Shown: positions 47,534-57,824, counted from the first letter of the stretch. The stretch: 64,000 bases of DNA from Alistipes sp. (GCA_017474235.1 JAFVIB010000018.1:39226-103225), one strand, 5' to 3'. The notes: generated by a model not told the origin, from the sequence alone. Numbers and translations are program-made.

Positions 47534-48901
47534 TTAGAAACTATACTTAAAGAGTAGATTTATGCGATTTGCGTGGTTATGCTGTCCGTCCATATTCTTA
47601 CGCGCAGCCCACAGATATTCGGCTGCAATCTTAAAGCGAGCCGTTACCGAATAGAAGATATTTCCAAAGGCATATTGACCCCTATTATACTGATTATCAG
47701 AATAGTATCCGTTCTTATGCTGCACCTGCACCATTGAATATCCGCCCGAGATAAAGAGGGTAGGCGAGAGATTTACTTGCGCTGCAATCTGCCAGCCGAA
47801 CATCGGCATAGTCTGCACACGGCTATTGTCGGCAGGGTTTGGCGTAAAGTCAAGTCCCGAGCCTGTAAGGTCCTGAATATAAGGGGTTATGCCCTCGCCG
47901 TAAGTACCATTCATAAAGAGTTGTAACATCTTAGTAATGTGAATATTACCGCTCAACTGCACACCCCAGCCGAAGAGGTCGGTCGTCGTCTGACGCGCAT
48001 TGTTATACAGGTACATATTTCTCAGCACCGCCGATGCTCGGATATGACTCTGACGCTGTTTTCCCCACAGATACTCGACATACATCGGAAAATCGGGAAC
48101 TCGTTGAGGCACAGGCAGTAGCGTCTCGCCATAACTACCCGACACAACGGGCATTTCGGCTGCAATACCTGCTCGAAGGTGGTTATCCAAAAACGACCGC
48201 TCATAGCGAATCATCGTTGCGAAGTTGAAGTTGTAGGCATTCGGACCTTGGAAGTCAATCGTTGTCGGAGCAGCCGTAAGGTCGCAGAATGTGGTCACAT
48301 CACGACCGAAAGTAAAGCCCGCAACAGAGACATAAGCCGACCGCAAACGAGGTGTATAACTGCCCTCTGCGCCACCTCGGAAGTCGGTGTCAAAATAGAC
48401 CGTAACGGGCATCTGAAAGCGTTTTGGGTGGATTATAGCCCGCATATAGAGCCTTGAAGTCGTTGCATCCATACCAAGTGCCTGACGCGATGCATAAGAG
48501 TCTATAATCGGCACATCGTAAGGGACCATATCGATATTCTGCACGGCATTGTCAAAGCTGTAACTCGCCCTCAGAGCCACATATCCACCCACGGCAAGAG
48601 AGAATGAGTTTTTGGCATTTGTGAAGATGATATTCGGAGCATCAACACTCTGAAAACCAGCGCGATGCGCAGCCTTGTGCGACTCCGTAGCAGCCCTCGA
48701 CATACGGTTGTGTTGCAGGGCAATATGTTGCAACGCAAGGGCAGGATTTTGAGTCAGCGAAGTGTCAGTCTGCTTGAGAGAGATGACGCATACGGTCGGC
48801 TCTGCCATCTTGTGCATCCGTCGCCAAAAGCCGTTTTGAGCCGATAGTGTCGCCACATTGAGGGCAACAAGAGTCAAAAGTAGAATCTTTTTCATAAGCA
48901 T
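47534..48901 (-). CDS. DcaP-like outer-membrane porin
   Basis: A 455-residue outer-membrane beta-barrel with a signal peptide to about residue 22 (VATLSAQ), a short N-terminal coiled region, then strands with the DcaP-like features GGYVALRASYSF, GRDVTTFCDLTAAP and AYNFNFATMIRYE. It ends in Phe (NLLFKYSF), as outer-membrane proteins do. The substrate is unknown. The start could also be 2 codons later (MKKILLL). Confidence 0.85.
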   Translation of the reverse strand: MLMKKILLLTLVALNVATLSAQNGFWRRMHKMAEPTVCVISLKQTDTSLTQNPALALQHIALQHNRMSRAATESHKAAHRAGFQSVDAPNIIFTNAKNSFSLAVGGYVALRASYSFDNAVQNIDMVPYDVPIIDSYASRQALGMDATTSRLYMRAIIHPKRFQMPVTVYFDTDFRGGAEGSYTPRLRSAYVSVAGFTFGRDVTTFCDLTAAPTTIDFQGPNAYNFNFATMIRYERSFLDNHLRAGIAAEMPVVSGSYGETLLPVPQRVPDFPMYVEYLWGKQRQSHIRASAVLRNMYLYNNARQTTTDLFGWGVQLSGNIHITKMLQLFMNGTYGEGITPYIQDLTGSGLDFTPNPADNSRVQTMPMFGWQIAAQVNLSPTLFISGGYSMVQVQHKNGYYSDNQYNRGQYAFGNIFYSVTARFKIAAEYLWAARKNMDGQHNHANRINLLFKYSF

Positions 48902-48926
48902 AAAATTTGTGTTACGATGCGTATTT

Positions 48927-48959
48927 TTGCAACTTATATGCCAATTATTTGTATCTTTG
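48927..48959 (+). promoter_or_regulatory. Promoter of the membrane phosphoesterase
   Basis: TTG (48927-48929), 22-base spacer, TATCTTTG (48952-48959), ending 4 bases before the ATG at 48964. Confidence 0.55.
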
Positions 48960-48963
48960 CGCT

Positions 48964-50112
48964 ATGATTACCGCTATATTTATATTGGTCGCGCTGCTTG
49001 CTCTATGGGGCGATTATAAGGCTTGGCGCAGATGGGGCAGTCGTCACTCTATCGCCATAATATTACTGATACTCAACATTTTACCACTGATTGTATCGGC
49101 TATAACCTTTATCATCACTGACAATACGCAGTGGGTTATGACCCTCGCATCGTGGGTAACGACGCTCTACACAGTCACGACCCTTGTGCGCCTGATGTTC
49201 TACTTCGGGTGGTTTATCTGCCGTAGTTTTTGGCTCGGAGTAGTAGTTGGAGGAGTGGTGCTTGCTATATTAACCAATGGTATAATTAACACTCGTACTG
49301 ACCTTACTATCAAGCAGGTAACAATACAAAACAGCAAACTCCCGACAGCCTTTAACGGCTTTCGCATAGCCTACTTTTCAGATTTACACATCGGCTCACT
49401 TCTCAATCCCGAGCGCGAGATTTCAGCACTTGCAGATACTCTGAACAGCCTCAATGCCGACCTTGTTCTCTTTGGTGGAGATATGGTTAATATTCGTCAT
49501 AACGAGCTGACAGAGAGCGTTATGTGTCATCTTTCGAGAGTTACTGCGCCACACGGCAAGTACGCTATTTTGGGTAACCATGACACAGGAACATACATCA
49601 AAGATACCGTTTCGACGCCCAAATGTTGTACAATTAATCAGATTGATAGTAAATTTAGCCAAATGGGCTGGACACTACTGCGTGACAGTACGGTTTTTGT
49701 GGTGGAGGGCAGGGATTCGATAGCCATAACAGGCATTGACTTCGGCGATGCACTCTTGGAGTACAAGCACTCCTTTGCCACACCTGACAACTTCGAGGCA
49801 GCTGCGCTCTTTAGCTCTGTTCCCGACTCGCTCTACAACATCGCTCTGTCGCACCTGCCACAGCTTTGGCACCCCATTTCGGAGGGCAACTATGCCGAGC
49901 TGACCCTTTCGGGACACACTCACGCCACACAGATAGCGTTAGAAGTCTGCGGAGTGCGACTTTCGCCTGCAATGCTGATGTATAAGGAGTGGAGCGGACT
50001 ATACAGCCGTGGCGATAATAGCCTCTACATCACTGACGGCATAGGCTGTGTAGGCTTCTATATGCGCTTAGGGGCAAAGCCTGAGGTTACGGTTATCGAA
50101 CTTACGCGGTAG
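48964..50112 (+). CDS. Membrane-bound metallophosphoesterase (YkuE-like)
   Basis: A 382-residue protein with N-terminal membrane segments (about four helices to residue 125) and a calcineurin-like domain facing outward: FSDLHIGSLL, GGDMVN, GNHDTG, SHLPQLW and SGHTHATQI. Members act on lipid-linked or nucleotide phosphates; the exact substrate is unknown. The start is at MITAIF, since the longer frame has no homology. Confidence 0.92.
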   Translation: MITAIFILVALLALWGDYKAWRRWGSRHSIAIILLILNILPLIVSAITFIITDNTQWVMTLASWVTTLYTVTTLVRLMFYFGWFICRSFWLGVVVGGVVLAILTNGIINTRTDLTIKQVTIQNSKLPTAFNGFRIAYFSDLHIGSLLNPEREISALADTLNSLNADLVLFGGDMVNIRHNELTESVMCHLSRVTAPHGKYAILGNHDTGTYIKDTVSTPKCCTINQIDSKFSQMGWTLLRDSTVFVVEGRDSIAITGIDFGDALLEYKHSFATPDNFEAAALFSSVPDSLYNIALSHLPQLWHPISEGNYAELTLSGHTHATQIALEVCGVRLSPAMLMYKEWSGLYSRGDNSLYITDGIGCVGFYMRLGAKPEVTVIELTR

Positions 50113-50148
50113 TTCGACCCTGTCGTGCTGCCACAAAATCAGCACGAT

Positions 50149-51531
50149 ATGAGACACCTTTTAACACCTCTTGCCGCACTTTTCACCACCTTTTCGGCAC
50201 TATGTAGCGAGCCGCTGACACTTCGGCAGGCAGCAGAACTTATGACTGCCCACAACCACCGTATAGCCTCTGACAGACTCGCCATAGAGGCGGCAGAGTA
50301 TGCCCGCAGGTCGAAAATCGGACTTTTTATACCACAAATTGAGCTGAATAGCACATTTTTGCACGCTCAGAAGAGCCTTTCGGTCGATTTCAACCCCCTC
50401 AAGCCGCTACTCTCAAATCTCCCCATACCCGAACTTGCACCCCTCACGGCACTCGATTGGCGTTACACCATCCAGCCACGCACATTTGCCGTCTTTGAGG
50501 CAGATATTGTCGCTCCACTCTTCACGGGCGGTAAGATTTTGGCTGCCAACCGAGCTGCACAACTCAACCTACTCTCGACCCAAGCCGCAGCCCGTGCTAC
50601 ACGCCTTGCAACGCTCTCTGAACTGATTACAAGATACTTTGCCTGCACACTTTCAGCCTCGGTTATAGATGTCCGCAGGGCTGTTGTCCGCACTTTCGAA
50701 AAGCACCTTGAAGATGTTAATAATCTGATTGACAACGGTTTGGCAACCAAAGCCGACAAACTCTTTGTAGAGTATCGTCTCTCTGAAGCTCGTGCTGACT
50801 TGCGCCACGCAGAGCTGCTCTCTACCACGGCAGAGGCTGCGCTGACCACCACAATTGGTCTCGACAGTGTAAGAAGAGCTACCACACCGCTCTTTATCTT
50901 GACGAGCCTTGAGAGCCTTGACCACTTTACCGCATCAGCCCGACAGTCCAACCCCGAACTCGACCTTGCACGCCACCAACTATCACTTGCTGGTGTAGGT
51001 GTAGCAGCCGCCAGAGCAGACTTTTTCCCGACCATTGCAGCCTTTGCAGGGGGAGGATTGACGAAGAATGTGACCGATATACTACCACGCTGGGCAGTTG
51101 GCATCTCACTGAATTTCAAGATCTTTAACGGTCTTGAACGCGAGTGGAAGTACCTTGCCGCACGAAAGGAGAATCTTCGGGCAGAGAGGCTGTTTGAGTG
51201 GGCTGAGAGCAACATCAACCTCAAGACCCAAAGCCTCTACAATACTACAACATCGCACCTTATCCGCACCCTTTCACTCTACGACTCGATAGCCTTTGCT
51301 CGACAAATTTTAGAGAATCGTCACGAGGCATTCTTGGAGGGTCTTGCTACCTCGACCGAACTTCTTGATGCCGCTACGGAGCTTGCTGCCTCACAGACCG
51401 AACAACTTGAGGCGGCGTATAACTTTATCGTCTCTTTTGCACAGCTACTTGAGTGCGCAGGGTGCAGTGAGAGTTTTTTCGACTATGCAGAGAGTTTAAA
51501 CCGACAAATTATAGCGTATGAGAACTATTAG
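50149..51531 (+). CDS. TolC family outer-membrane efflux protein
   Basis: A 460-residue outer-membrane channel protein. A signal peptide (MRHLLTPLAALFTTFSALC) is followed by two TolC-type repeats; LTLRQAAELMTAHNHRI and KADKLFVEYRLSEARADL are typical helical segments. Exports substrates for the ABC pair downstream. First gene of a four-gene operon with overlapping or close starts. Confidence 0.92.
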   Translation: MRHLLTPLAALFTTFSALCSEPLTLRQAAELMTAHNHRIASDRLAIEAAEYARRSKIGLFIPQIELNSTFLHAQKSLSVDFNPLKPLLSNLPIPELAPLTALDWRYTIQPRTFAVFEADIVAPLFTGGKILAANRAAQLNLLSTQAAARATRLATLSELITRYFACTLSASVIDVRRAVVRTFEKHLEDVNNLIDNGLATKADKLFVEYRLSEARADLRHAELLSTTAEAALTTTIGLDSVRRATTPLFILTSLESLDHFTASARQSNPELDLARHQLSLAGVGVAAARADFFPTIAAFAGGGLTKNVTDILPRWAVGISLNFKIFNGLEREWKYLAARKENLRAERLFEWAESNINLKTQSLYNTTTSHLIRTLSLYDSIAFARQILENRHEAFLEGLATSTELLDAATELAASQTEQLEAAYNFIVSFAQLLECAGCSESFFDYAESLNRQIIAYENY

Positions 51532-52495
51532 ACGAGCCATTTATCCCGCTCTGATACTGCTTGTAACAGCCCTTATTGTGGCTATTATTATGCTCTTTTG
51601 CAGGGAGCACAGCCTGACCCTTCAGGGAACGGTAGAGTGCCGAGAGTACCGCGCTGCCTCGAAGATTTCAGGACGCATTGAGAGTATCTATTGCACTGAA
51701 GGAGAGAGAGTTGATAGTGGAGCGATGCTCTTTTCACTGACCACTCCCGAACTTAATACCAAGCTGCAACAGGCTCTCTCTGCACACAATGCTGCGCTCG
51801 CTTTGGAGCGTGAAGTAGATGTTGGTGCGCGACCACAGCAGATTGAGGCAGCCCGTAACCTTTGGCAGAGGGCTACTGCGGCAAAGGAGCTTGCCCAAAG
51901 CAGCTATAACCGCATCCAAAACCTCCATAATAGGGGAGTTGTCACCTCGCAGCAGCTCGATGAGGCTCGTGCCAACCTCGAGGCAGCCACGGCAAGTCAA
52001 AGTGCCGCATTTGCCGAATATAACCTCGCGCTTTCAGGTGCTACCTCCGAGCAGAAAGCCGCTGCAAAAGCCAAGGCATCAATGGCGCAAGGTGCTGTAA
52101 ATGAGGTAGAAGCATACATTAACGATAGCCGTGTCTATGCACCTGTTTCGGGAGAAATTTCGACCATTGCGCACTTTGCAGGCGAGATTGTCGGTGCAGG
52201 ATTTCCCGTCGTCACACTACTCGATTTAGACGATATTTGGGTCGAGTTCAACATCGCCGAGACCCTTCTACCACACTTTAATATCGGCAGTCGCATCCGT
52301 GCTTACATCCCAGCAATTGACAACCATATATCGCTAATTGTCAGCTACATAGCACCACAAGCAGACTTTGCCGTTCAGAGTGCCACACGCAACAATGGCG
52401 GCTTTGACATCCGCACCTTTGTAGTAAAGATGCAGCCTGAGAAGAGTGCAAAACTTCGTCCCGGGATGAGCGCGATAGTCAAACTTCAGCAGTAG
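51518..52495 (+). CDS. HlyD/EmrA-type membrane fusion protein
   Basis: A 325-residue adaptor with a single N-terminal membrane anchor (residues 8-28), the lipoyl half motif SGRIESIYCTEGERVD, a helical hairpin, and PVSGEISTIAHFAGEIV in the second half. It joins the inner-membrane permeases to the TolC channel. Overlaps the TolC gene by 14 bases. Confidence 0.92.
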   Translation: MRTIRRAIYPALILLVTALIVAIIMLFCREHSLTLQGTVECREYRAASKISGRIESIYCTEGERVDSGAMLFSLTTPELNTKLQQALSAHNAALALEREVDVGARPQQIEAARNLWQRATAAKELAQSSYNRIQNLHNRGVVTSQQLDEARANLEAATASQSAAFAEYNLALSGATSEQKAAAKAKASMAQGAVNEVEAYINDSRVYAPVSGEISTIAHFAGEIVGAGFPVVTLLDLDDIWVEFNIAETLLPHFNIGSRIRAYIPAIDNHISLIVSYIAPQADFAVQSATRNNGGFDIRTFVVKMQPEKSAKLRPGMSAIVKLQQ

Positions 52496-52498
52496 GGT

Positions 52499-53548
52499 AT
52501 GGGAACGCTCGTCAATACCCTTCATACAGCCTCTGCCACCTCTCGGCAACGAGTGCTTCTGTTTCTGCTGCCAGCCCTCTCGCTGTCGCTTATCACATAC
52601 TACTTTTGGGATACAGACATTGATTGTCTGCCCATCGCTATTGTCGATAACGACCATAGCAATCTTTCCTCGAAAATAGTTGAGATGATTGATGCAACGC
52701 ACTCTGTTTCCATAGATTATAGCACGACAGAGCATACCGCTCAGCAACTTATCAAGCAGGGTAAAATCTATGCTGCCGTAATCATTCCGCAGGGCTTTGA
52801 ACGCGACATTTTGAGCGGTAACAGAGTAGCAGTAGCCCTCTACGACAGTGGCACAAACATCTCCACAAACGGCTTTATCACACGCGCAGTGCAGAGTGCC
52901 ATAACCACCTTTGGCGCGGCTATAGACCTTCAAAAAGGGGTTGATTTAGAGCATATTATGCCTACTCGCGTCGCTACTCATATACTCTTCAACCCGACAC
53001 TCGACTATGCGGCATACCTCGCCCCCTGCTTTATGGCGATGATGATAATGATTTTTACGCTACTCGCTACGGTTATGGCTATCACAGAGGAGCGCATTTC
53101 AGAATTTAATCAACTGATATTCAAATGTTTACCCATAACAATAATAATGACACTGTTTGCTTTTGTGATGCTCTGCCTGCTCTTTCTCGTACTCGATGTG
53201 CCATTACAAGGCAGCAGGGTAGTCATTATCCTTGCCGCAATAATGTTTGTTATTGATTATCAAGCCGTTGCAGTGTTCATTGTAGCACTTTTACGCTCCC
53301 GAATGTTAGCTCTGTCTTTAGGCGGAGGCTACTGCGTACTTGCCTTTACATTCAGCGGTCTGACCTTTCCCACAATGGCGATGTCGCCCATTTTAGGGGC
53401 TTTAAGCCACATCTTCCCGCTGACCTACTATCTCGACATCTTTATTGACCAAGCCCTGCGTGGTGCGCCTATTAAACTCTCTGCTGTAAGCCTTGCTGCA
53501 ATGACGCTCTTTGCTTTACTCCCTGCAATAACCTATAAACGCCTATGA
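52499..53548 (+). CDS. ABC-2 type permease (YhhJ-like), first subunit
   Basis: A 349-residue inner-membrane protein: one N-terminal helix (about 18-35), a large outside domain (about 40-180) and five C-terminal helices. IAIVDNDHSNLSSKIVEMID and YDSGTNISTNGFI are typical of the YhhJ/YadH-like ABC-2 family. Works with the next gene. No ATPase gene lies in the operon. Confidence 0.9.
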   Translation: MGTLVNTLHTASATSRQRVLLFLLPALSLSLITYYFWDTDIDCLPIAIVDNDHSNLSSKIVEMIDATHSVSIDYSTTEHTAQQLIKQGKIYAAVIIPQGFERDILSGNRVAVALYDSGTNISTNGFITRAVQSAITTFGAAIDLQKGVDLEHIMPTRVATHILFNPTLDYAAYLAPCFMAMMIMIFTLLATVMAITEERISEFNQLIFKCLPITIIMTLFAFVMLCLLFLVLDVPLQGSRVVIILAAIMFVIDYQAVAVFIVALLRSRMLALSLGGGYCVLAFTFSGLTFPTMAMSPILGALSHIFPLTYYLDIFIDQALRGAPIKLSAVSLAAMTLFALLPAITYKRL

Positions 53549-54669
53549 TACAACAAATTATCGACATTATAACTCTTGAATACAGGCTTATTTTTCGCAA
53601 TCGAGAGATAGTTCTCATACTACTTCTCGCCCCGCTGATTTACGCCACCCTCTACTCTCTCGGCTACTCTAAAGAGGTGCTTTACGATGTTCCCGTAGCC
53701 ATTATAGACCATAGTCACAGCCACGATAGCAGGGTTTTGACCCAAAACCTCGATGCCTCGCCATACCTGACCACAGCATACTCTCTGACAGATATTGAGA
53801 GTGCAAAAAGGCTACTCTTCGAGCGCAAGATTTATGCTATTGTAGAGATTCCCGAGCAGTTTGCAGCCAAGCATCTTGACGGGCATCAGAACTCTATTGC
53901 CCTATACTGCGATGCAAGTTACTTTTTAATGTATCGTCAAGTCTTTCAAGGGGTTATGAGCGTACTATCGACTCATACCTCTACACACATTGCCACCCAT
54001 ACGCTCTTCAACCCGAGCTTGGGTTATGGTAGTTTTATTATGCCCGCCATACTGATTGTCATTCTCCAGCAAACGGCTCTTATGGGCATCGGCATCATTG
54101 GTGTCTCTTGGCGCAGACGACGAGTTTGGCAACGCTATAACCCTGCCGTAATAGTGTGCGCCAAAACATTGACATACAGCACTTTATATATACCGCTTAT
54201 CTGTTATCTTTTTGGCGTGCATTACCATATTTTTGGTTACCCACAGTTAGGAACACTCTCAGCTCTGCTTGCCATTTTAGTTCCGTACTGTTTGAGTTAT
54301 ATTCTGCTCGGTATAGCCCTCTCAACGCTCTTCAGGCGCAGCGAAACGCCACTTCTGACGATAATATGGACATCCATTCCGGTACTGCTTATCAGCGGAG
54401 CTTCACTACCTACGGAGGCATTCCCGCGACCGCTATACATAGTTGGCAAACTACTCCCTTCAGGCAGTGCCGTAGAGGGGTTTATTCGTGCACAAAGTAT
54501 GGGAGCAGAGATAGACGACCTTTTGCCACAAATCGCCACCTTATGGGCTTTGGTGCTACTCTACGGGGGATTATCGCTCTATCTGACAACAAAAAGGGCG
54601 TCCGGACGAACTACCAAATTCCGGACACCCACCCCGCCGACCGTAGCCGGCAGGCACACACTACTATAA
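53545..54669 (+). CDS. ABC-2 type permease (YhhJ-like), second subunit
   Basis: A 374-residue partner of the previous subunit with the same layout (PVAIIDHSHSHDSRVLTQ outside domain, then five helices). It overlaps that gene by 4 bases. The last 25 residues, rich in Arg/Pro/Thr (TKFRTPTPPTVAGRH), are an unusual tail that contains a 7-base perfect inverted repeat within a longer hairpin (54596-54630). Confidence 0.9.
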   Translation: MIQQIIDIITLEYRLIFRNREIVLILLLAPLIYATLYSLGYSKEVLYDVPVAIIDHSHSHDSRVLTQNLDASPYLTTAYSLTDIESAKRLLFERKIYAIVEIPEQFAAKHLDGHQNSIALYCDASYFLMYRQVFQGVMSVLSTHTSTHIATHTLFNPSLGYGSFIMPAILIVILQQTALMGIGIIGVSWRRRRVWQRYNPAVIVCAKTLTYSTLYIPLICYLFGVHYHIFGYPQLGTLSALLAILVPYCLSYILLGIALSTLFRRSETPLLTIIWTSIPVLLISGASLPTEAFPRPLYIVGKLLPSGSAVEGFIRAQSMGAEIDDLLPQIATLWALVLLYGGLSLYLTTKRASGRTTKFRTPTPPTVAGRHTLL

Positions 54670-54698
54670 AAACCTTCTTTTCTGTAGTTCTGAGGGAT

Positions 54699-57600
54699 TT
54701 ATCTTCTCATCGGACCCATACGCATACCGCTATTTGCGCCCATACCTACGGCAGACTTTGACTCCTGATAGTTGTAATCTGACATCTGCTTGCTACCACG
54801 CTTACCGAAGTGGCGTAGGTTATAGACAAACTGTATGCTGTAATAGCGACCGATAACGCTGTTTGTCATATTCTTTGTATATCCCGAGCCTGTTGTGCGG
54901 CTGAAGGCTGTATTCTGATTTGCGACATCATTAACACCAATCTGTATCTCTCCGCGACGATTCTTAAATACCTTCTTACCCAAGTAGAGGTTGCAGAGCA
55001 GATACTGCTCGTTGTAGTCCTGCGTGATACCTATATATTGATTGTATGAGCAAGCTGCAGTAAATGTAAATCCCTTCCAGAACACCCACTTGAGCGATGC
55101 CGATGCAGTATGGTTGAAGTAGTCGTTCTTTGCACCCGCCTTTGAGGCTGTATTCCACGCCTGATTGTAAGTACCGCGCCAAGAGATTGTAAAATCTATA
55201 TTCTCCGAGATATTACTACCAAGCGTTACAGAGGCATCATAGCCGATATTCTTTGCAAGATTTACTGTATAATTGTGGTTGAGAATATTATCTACAATAT
55301 CGCCTTCGGTGCTATAAATCGCTGACGGAACAATATTATACCTTACACCCGCCGAGAGATTAAGGTTACTCTTGAGCCACGACACCGGCAGTCCATAGCT
55401 GATATGGGTTCTCAAACTCCAAAAGCCATCCATATTCTCATACGAGGTTATTCGCTGTGGTGTGTAGTTCTCACCCTTTGAATTTGTCGGCACAGCAATA
55501 TCTCCAAAACGGCTCAACTCAAAGCCTGTAGGGCAGTAGAGGGTCGATTGACTGATGTAGTCCTGCTGATTCTGCATCGAGAACATCCACATAAATGTTC
55601 GTCCCTTCTCGATATTTGAATGGATATAGTGGAAGTTGATATTATGCGAGAATGACGGATTCAGGTCGGCATTTCCTACGCTCAGATACTGCGGTGTCGA
55701 TACATCGAAGATACTCTGCAACTGCGTTACAGACGGCGCATTGGTGCTTGAGCGGAAGAACATACGGATAGTATTCTCCGGATTGAACGCATAGTTGAGC
55801 ATTGCAAAGTAGAGGAAGTTATCGAAGGTTCTATTAATCTTGTCGCTCTGTCCACCTACGATATTACCATTGAGTTGTGAACGCTGATAATATACATTTG
55901 CAACCACCGTATTGCGGTTTTTCGAGTATCTGAATCCCGGACCTACACGGTGTGTCCAATAACCGCTCTCGTATTTGGAGGTCATTTGTTGATTAATCTT
56001 TTGGGAAGTTGGATCAAAAGCATCACTATCATAGTAAAATGCCTCTTGGTCTTTTAACTCATCCTCATACGAGAGTCGGTACTGAAAACTAAGTGAACTA
56101 TTCTGCGACAGAGGCTCGTTGTATGTAACATTACCTCTGAGATTATACTCACGAGTTGGAGATGTAATAATCTGATATACAGGAGAATAGAGTAATGGAT
56201 TACTCTGCATATCATGCCAATTACTATCCTCACCAAAGTAGTTACCTATCCAACTTGAGTCGTACGTAGCAATACCTGATGACTCATTTGAGACCAACTG
56301 ACGGCGAGAGTTGTTGTCGCGGTAGTTTATCGACGCATCGACAGTAAGAGTTCTACCCGGTTTTGCAATCTTGACGCGATACTGCAAAAATTCGCTGGCT
56401 CTGATACCACGGCTGTTACGGGTACTCTGGTCATACTGATATAGCAGACCGCTCTGACCATACTGATAACCCTCAGTGGTAGAGTATGGGTTGTAGCCCT
56501 GAAAGCTGAACGAAGTACGCGACATAAGCGAATGATTACGCGAAATCTTCCAATCTACTCGTGCATTGAAACGGTGGTTATTATTTCGAGTTGTCGAATA
56601 ACCCTCAGTATGGAGAGTATCGACAGGCGATGGATCCTCATACCAAGTATCGCTCACAGAGAGGTTTTTACTACCCGTATTATTGAAGAAGTAGCTACCC
56701 TGGAACTTCACTTGGTCTTTGCGACCCCACAAATCCGAATAGTTTAGTCCTATTGAGTTTACCGCAGCCACACCGCTCTGAGGTCTAACCATATACTGAC
56801 CAAATCCGCGACGACCACCGCCGCCACCGCCACCACCAGAGACTCCGAGGATATCCTCAAAGGAGAAATTCTGCTGGTTGATGTTGTTAAACAGAGCCAA
56901 TACAGAGAGTCGGCTGTCACCTTGGAAGAAGTTTACATTTCCACCCACAGTATATTTGTGATGCGATGTAATATCGTCTGTTTCAGGCTGATAACCATAT
57001 CCGCCATACATCTTTCCAAACTGACCCTGACGCATATTTGTCTTGGTGACGATATTGATAGCCTTATAACCCTCGCCATCGTCCATACCTGAGAACTCCG
57101 CTTGGTCAGAGAGCTTATTGAACACCTCTACACGCTCCACAGCCTCGGCAGGCAACGACTTGATAGCCGTATTGACATCCTCGCCAAAGAACTCCTTACC
57201 ATCGACAAAGACCTTCTGCACAGTCTCGCCCTGAGCCTCTACGCTACCGTCAGTAATATTTATACCCGGCATTTTCTTGAGCAGTCCCTCGACATCAGAG
57301 TCTGATGAGACCTTAAATGCACCGGCATTGTAGCTCAGTGTATCGCCATTTTGTGACGCACGCAGAGATTTAACCTCCTTGACTACGGTATCGATGCGTG
57401 TGGTACTCTCCTTCATCGAAATTTTGCCTAAGTTAAGGTTTGCCGACTTTACAGTGAAGGTTTTTGTAAGGTCTGCATATCCGAGAGATGTTGCAAGTAT
57501 CGTATATTCGCCATACTCAAGCGACGGAAGGTTTACCGAGCCATCAACATTTGATGTGTAGTAACGCTTGTTGTCAGGTTTTGCTGTCGGATATAGCTCT

Positions 57601-57731
57601 ACCACAGCACCAATAACCGCCTGCTTTGACTCGCTATCAAGGAGTACAAATGAGACTTTTCCCTTCTGCTGAGCCATTGCAGTCGAGAGGGTAGTGATAG
57701 CTATAAGTATGGATAGTATTACTCTTTTCAT
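54699..57731 (-). CDS. TonB-dependent receptor-type outer-membrane protein
   Basis: A 1010-residue outer-membrane protein of the PF14905 beta-barrel type. A signal peptide (ITTLSTAMAQ) is followed by a carboxypeptidase-regulatory-like domain (residues 26-110), a plug (about 130-250: LLKKMPGINITDG, VFVDGKEFFGEDV), then the beta-barrel. A Gly run (eight Gly) sits near residue 302. The end carries an atypical tail (GMGANSGMRMGPMRR) rather than a terminal Phe. The start is at MKRVILS (57731), and the frame above it has no homology. It lies downstream of a two-component system that may control it. The ligand is unknown. Confidence 0.87.
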   Translation of the reverse strand: MKRVILSILIAITTLSTAMAQQKGKVSFVLLDSESKQAVIGAVVELYPTAKPDNKRYYTSNVDGSVNLPSLEYGEYTILATSLGYADLTKTFTVKSANLNLGKISMKESTTRIDTVVKEVKSLRASQNGDTLSYNAGAFKVSSDSDVEGLLKKMPGINITDGSVEAQGETVQKVFVDGKEFFGEDVNTAIKSLPAEAVERVEVFNKLSDQAEFSGMDDGEGYKAINIVTKTNMRQGQFGKMYGGYGYQPETDDITSHHKYTVGGNVNFFQGDSRLSVLALFNNINQQNFSFEDILGVSGGGGGGGGRRGFGQYMVRPQSGVAAVNSIGLNYSDLWGRKDQVKFQGSYFFNNTGSKNLSVSDTWYEDPSPVDTLHTEGYSTTRNNNHRFNARVDWKISRNHSLMSRTSFSFQGYNPYSTTEGYQYGQSGLLYQYDQSTRNSRGIRASEFLQYRVKIAKPGRTLTVDASINYRDNNSRRQLVSNESSGIATYDSSWIGNYFGEDSNWHDMQSNPLLYSPVYQIITSPTREYNLRGNVTYNEPLSQNSSLSFQYRLSYEDELKDQEAFYYDSDAFDPTSQKINQQMTSKYESGYWTHRVGPGFRYSKNRNTVVANVYYQRSQLNGNIVGGQSDKINRTFDNFLYFAMLNYAFNPENTIRMFFRSSTNAPSVTQLQSIFDVSTPQYLSVGNADLNPSFSHNINFHYIHSNIEKGRTFMWMFSMQNQQDYISQSTLYCPTGFELSRFGDIAVPTNSKGENYTPQRITSYENMDGFWSLRTHISYGLPVSWLKSNLNLSAGVRYNIVPSAIYSTEGDIVDNILNHNYTVNLAKNIGYDASVTLGSNISENIDFTISWRGTYNQAWNTASKAGAKNDYFNHTASASLKWVFWKGFTFTAACSYNQYIGITQDYNEQYLLCNLYLGKKVFKNRRGEIQIGVNDVANQNTAFSRTTGSGYTKNMTNSVIGRYYSIQFVYNLRHFGKRGSKQMSDYNYQESKSAVGMGANSGMRMGPMRR

Positions 57732-57752
57732 AAATTTCTGTTTTTTCCGATG

Positions 57753-57760
57753 CAAAAGTA
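57753..57760 (-). promoter_or_regulatory. Possible -7 box of the TonB-dependent receptor
   Basis: TACTTTTG on the minus strand, 21 bases before the ATG. A TTG (57778-57780) is 17 bases further up, a short spacer. Confidence 0.45.
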
Positions 57761-57824
57761 AAAAAATAATCGTTCCACAAACCTTACCAATCTGTGAAAC
57801 GACCAAAAGTCGGGGTGAATCGCC

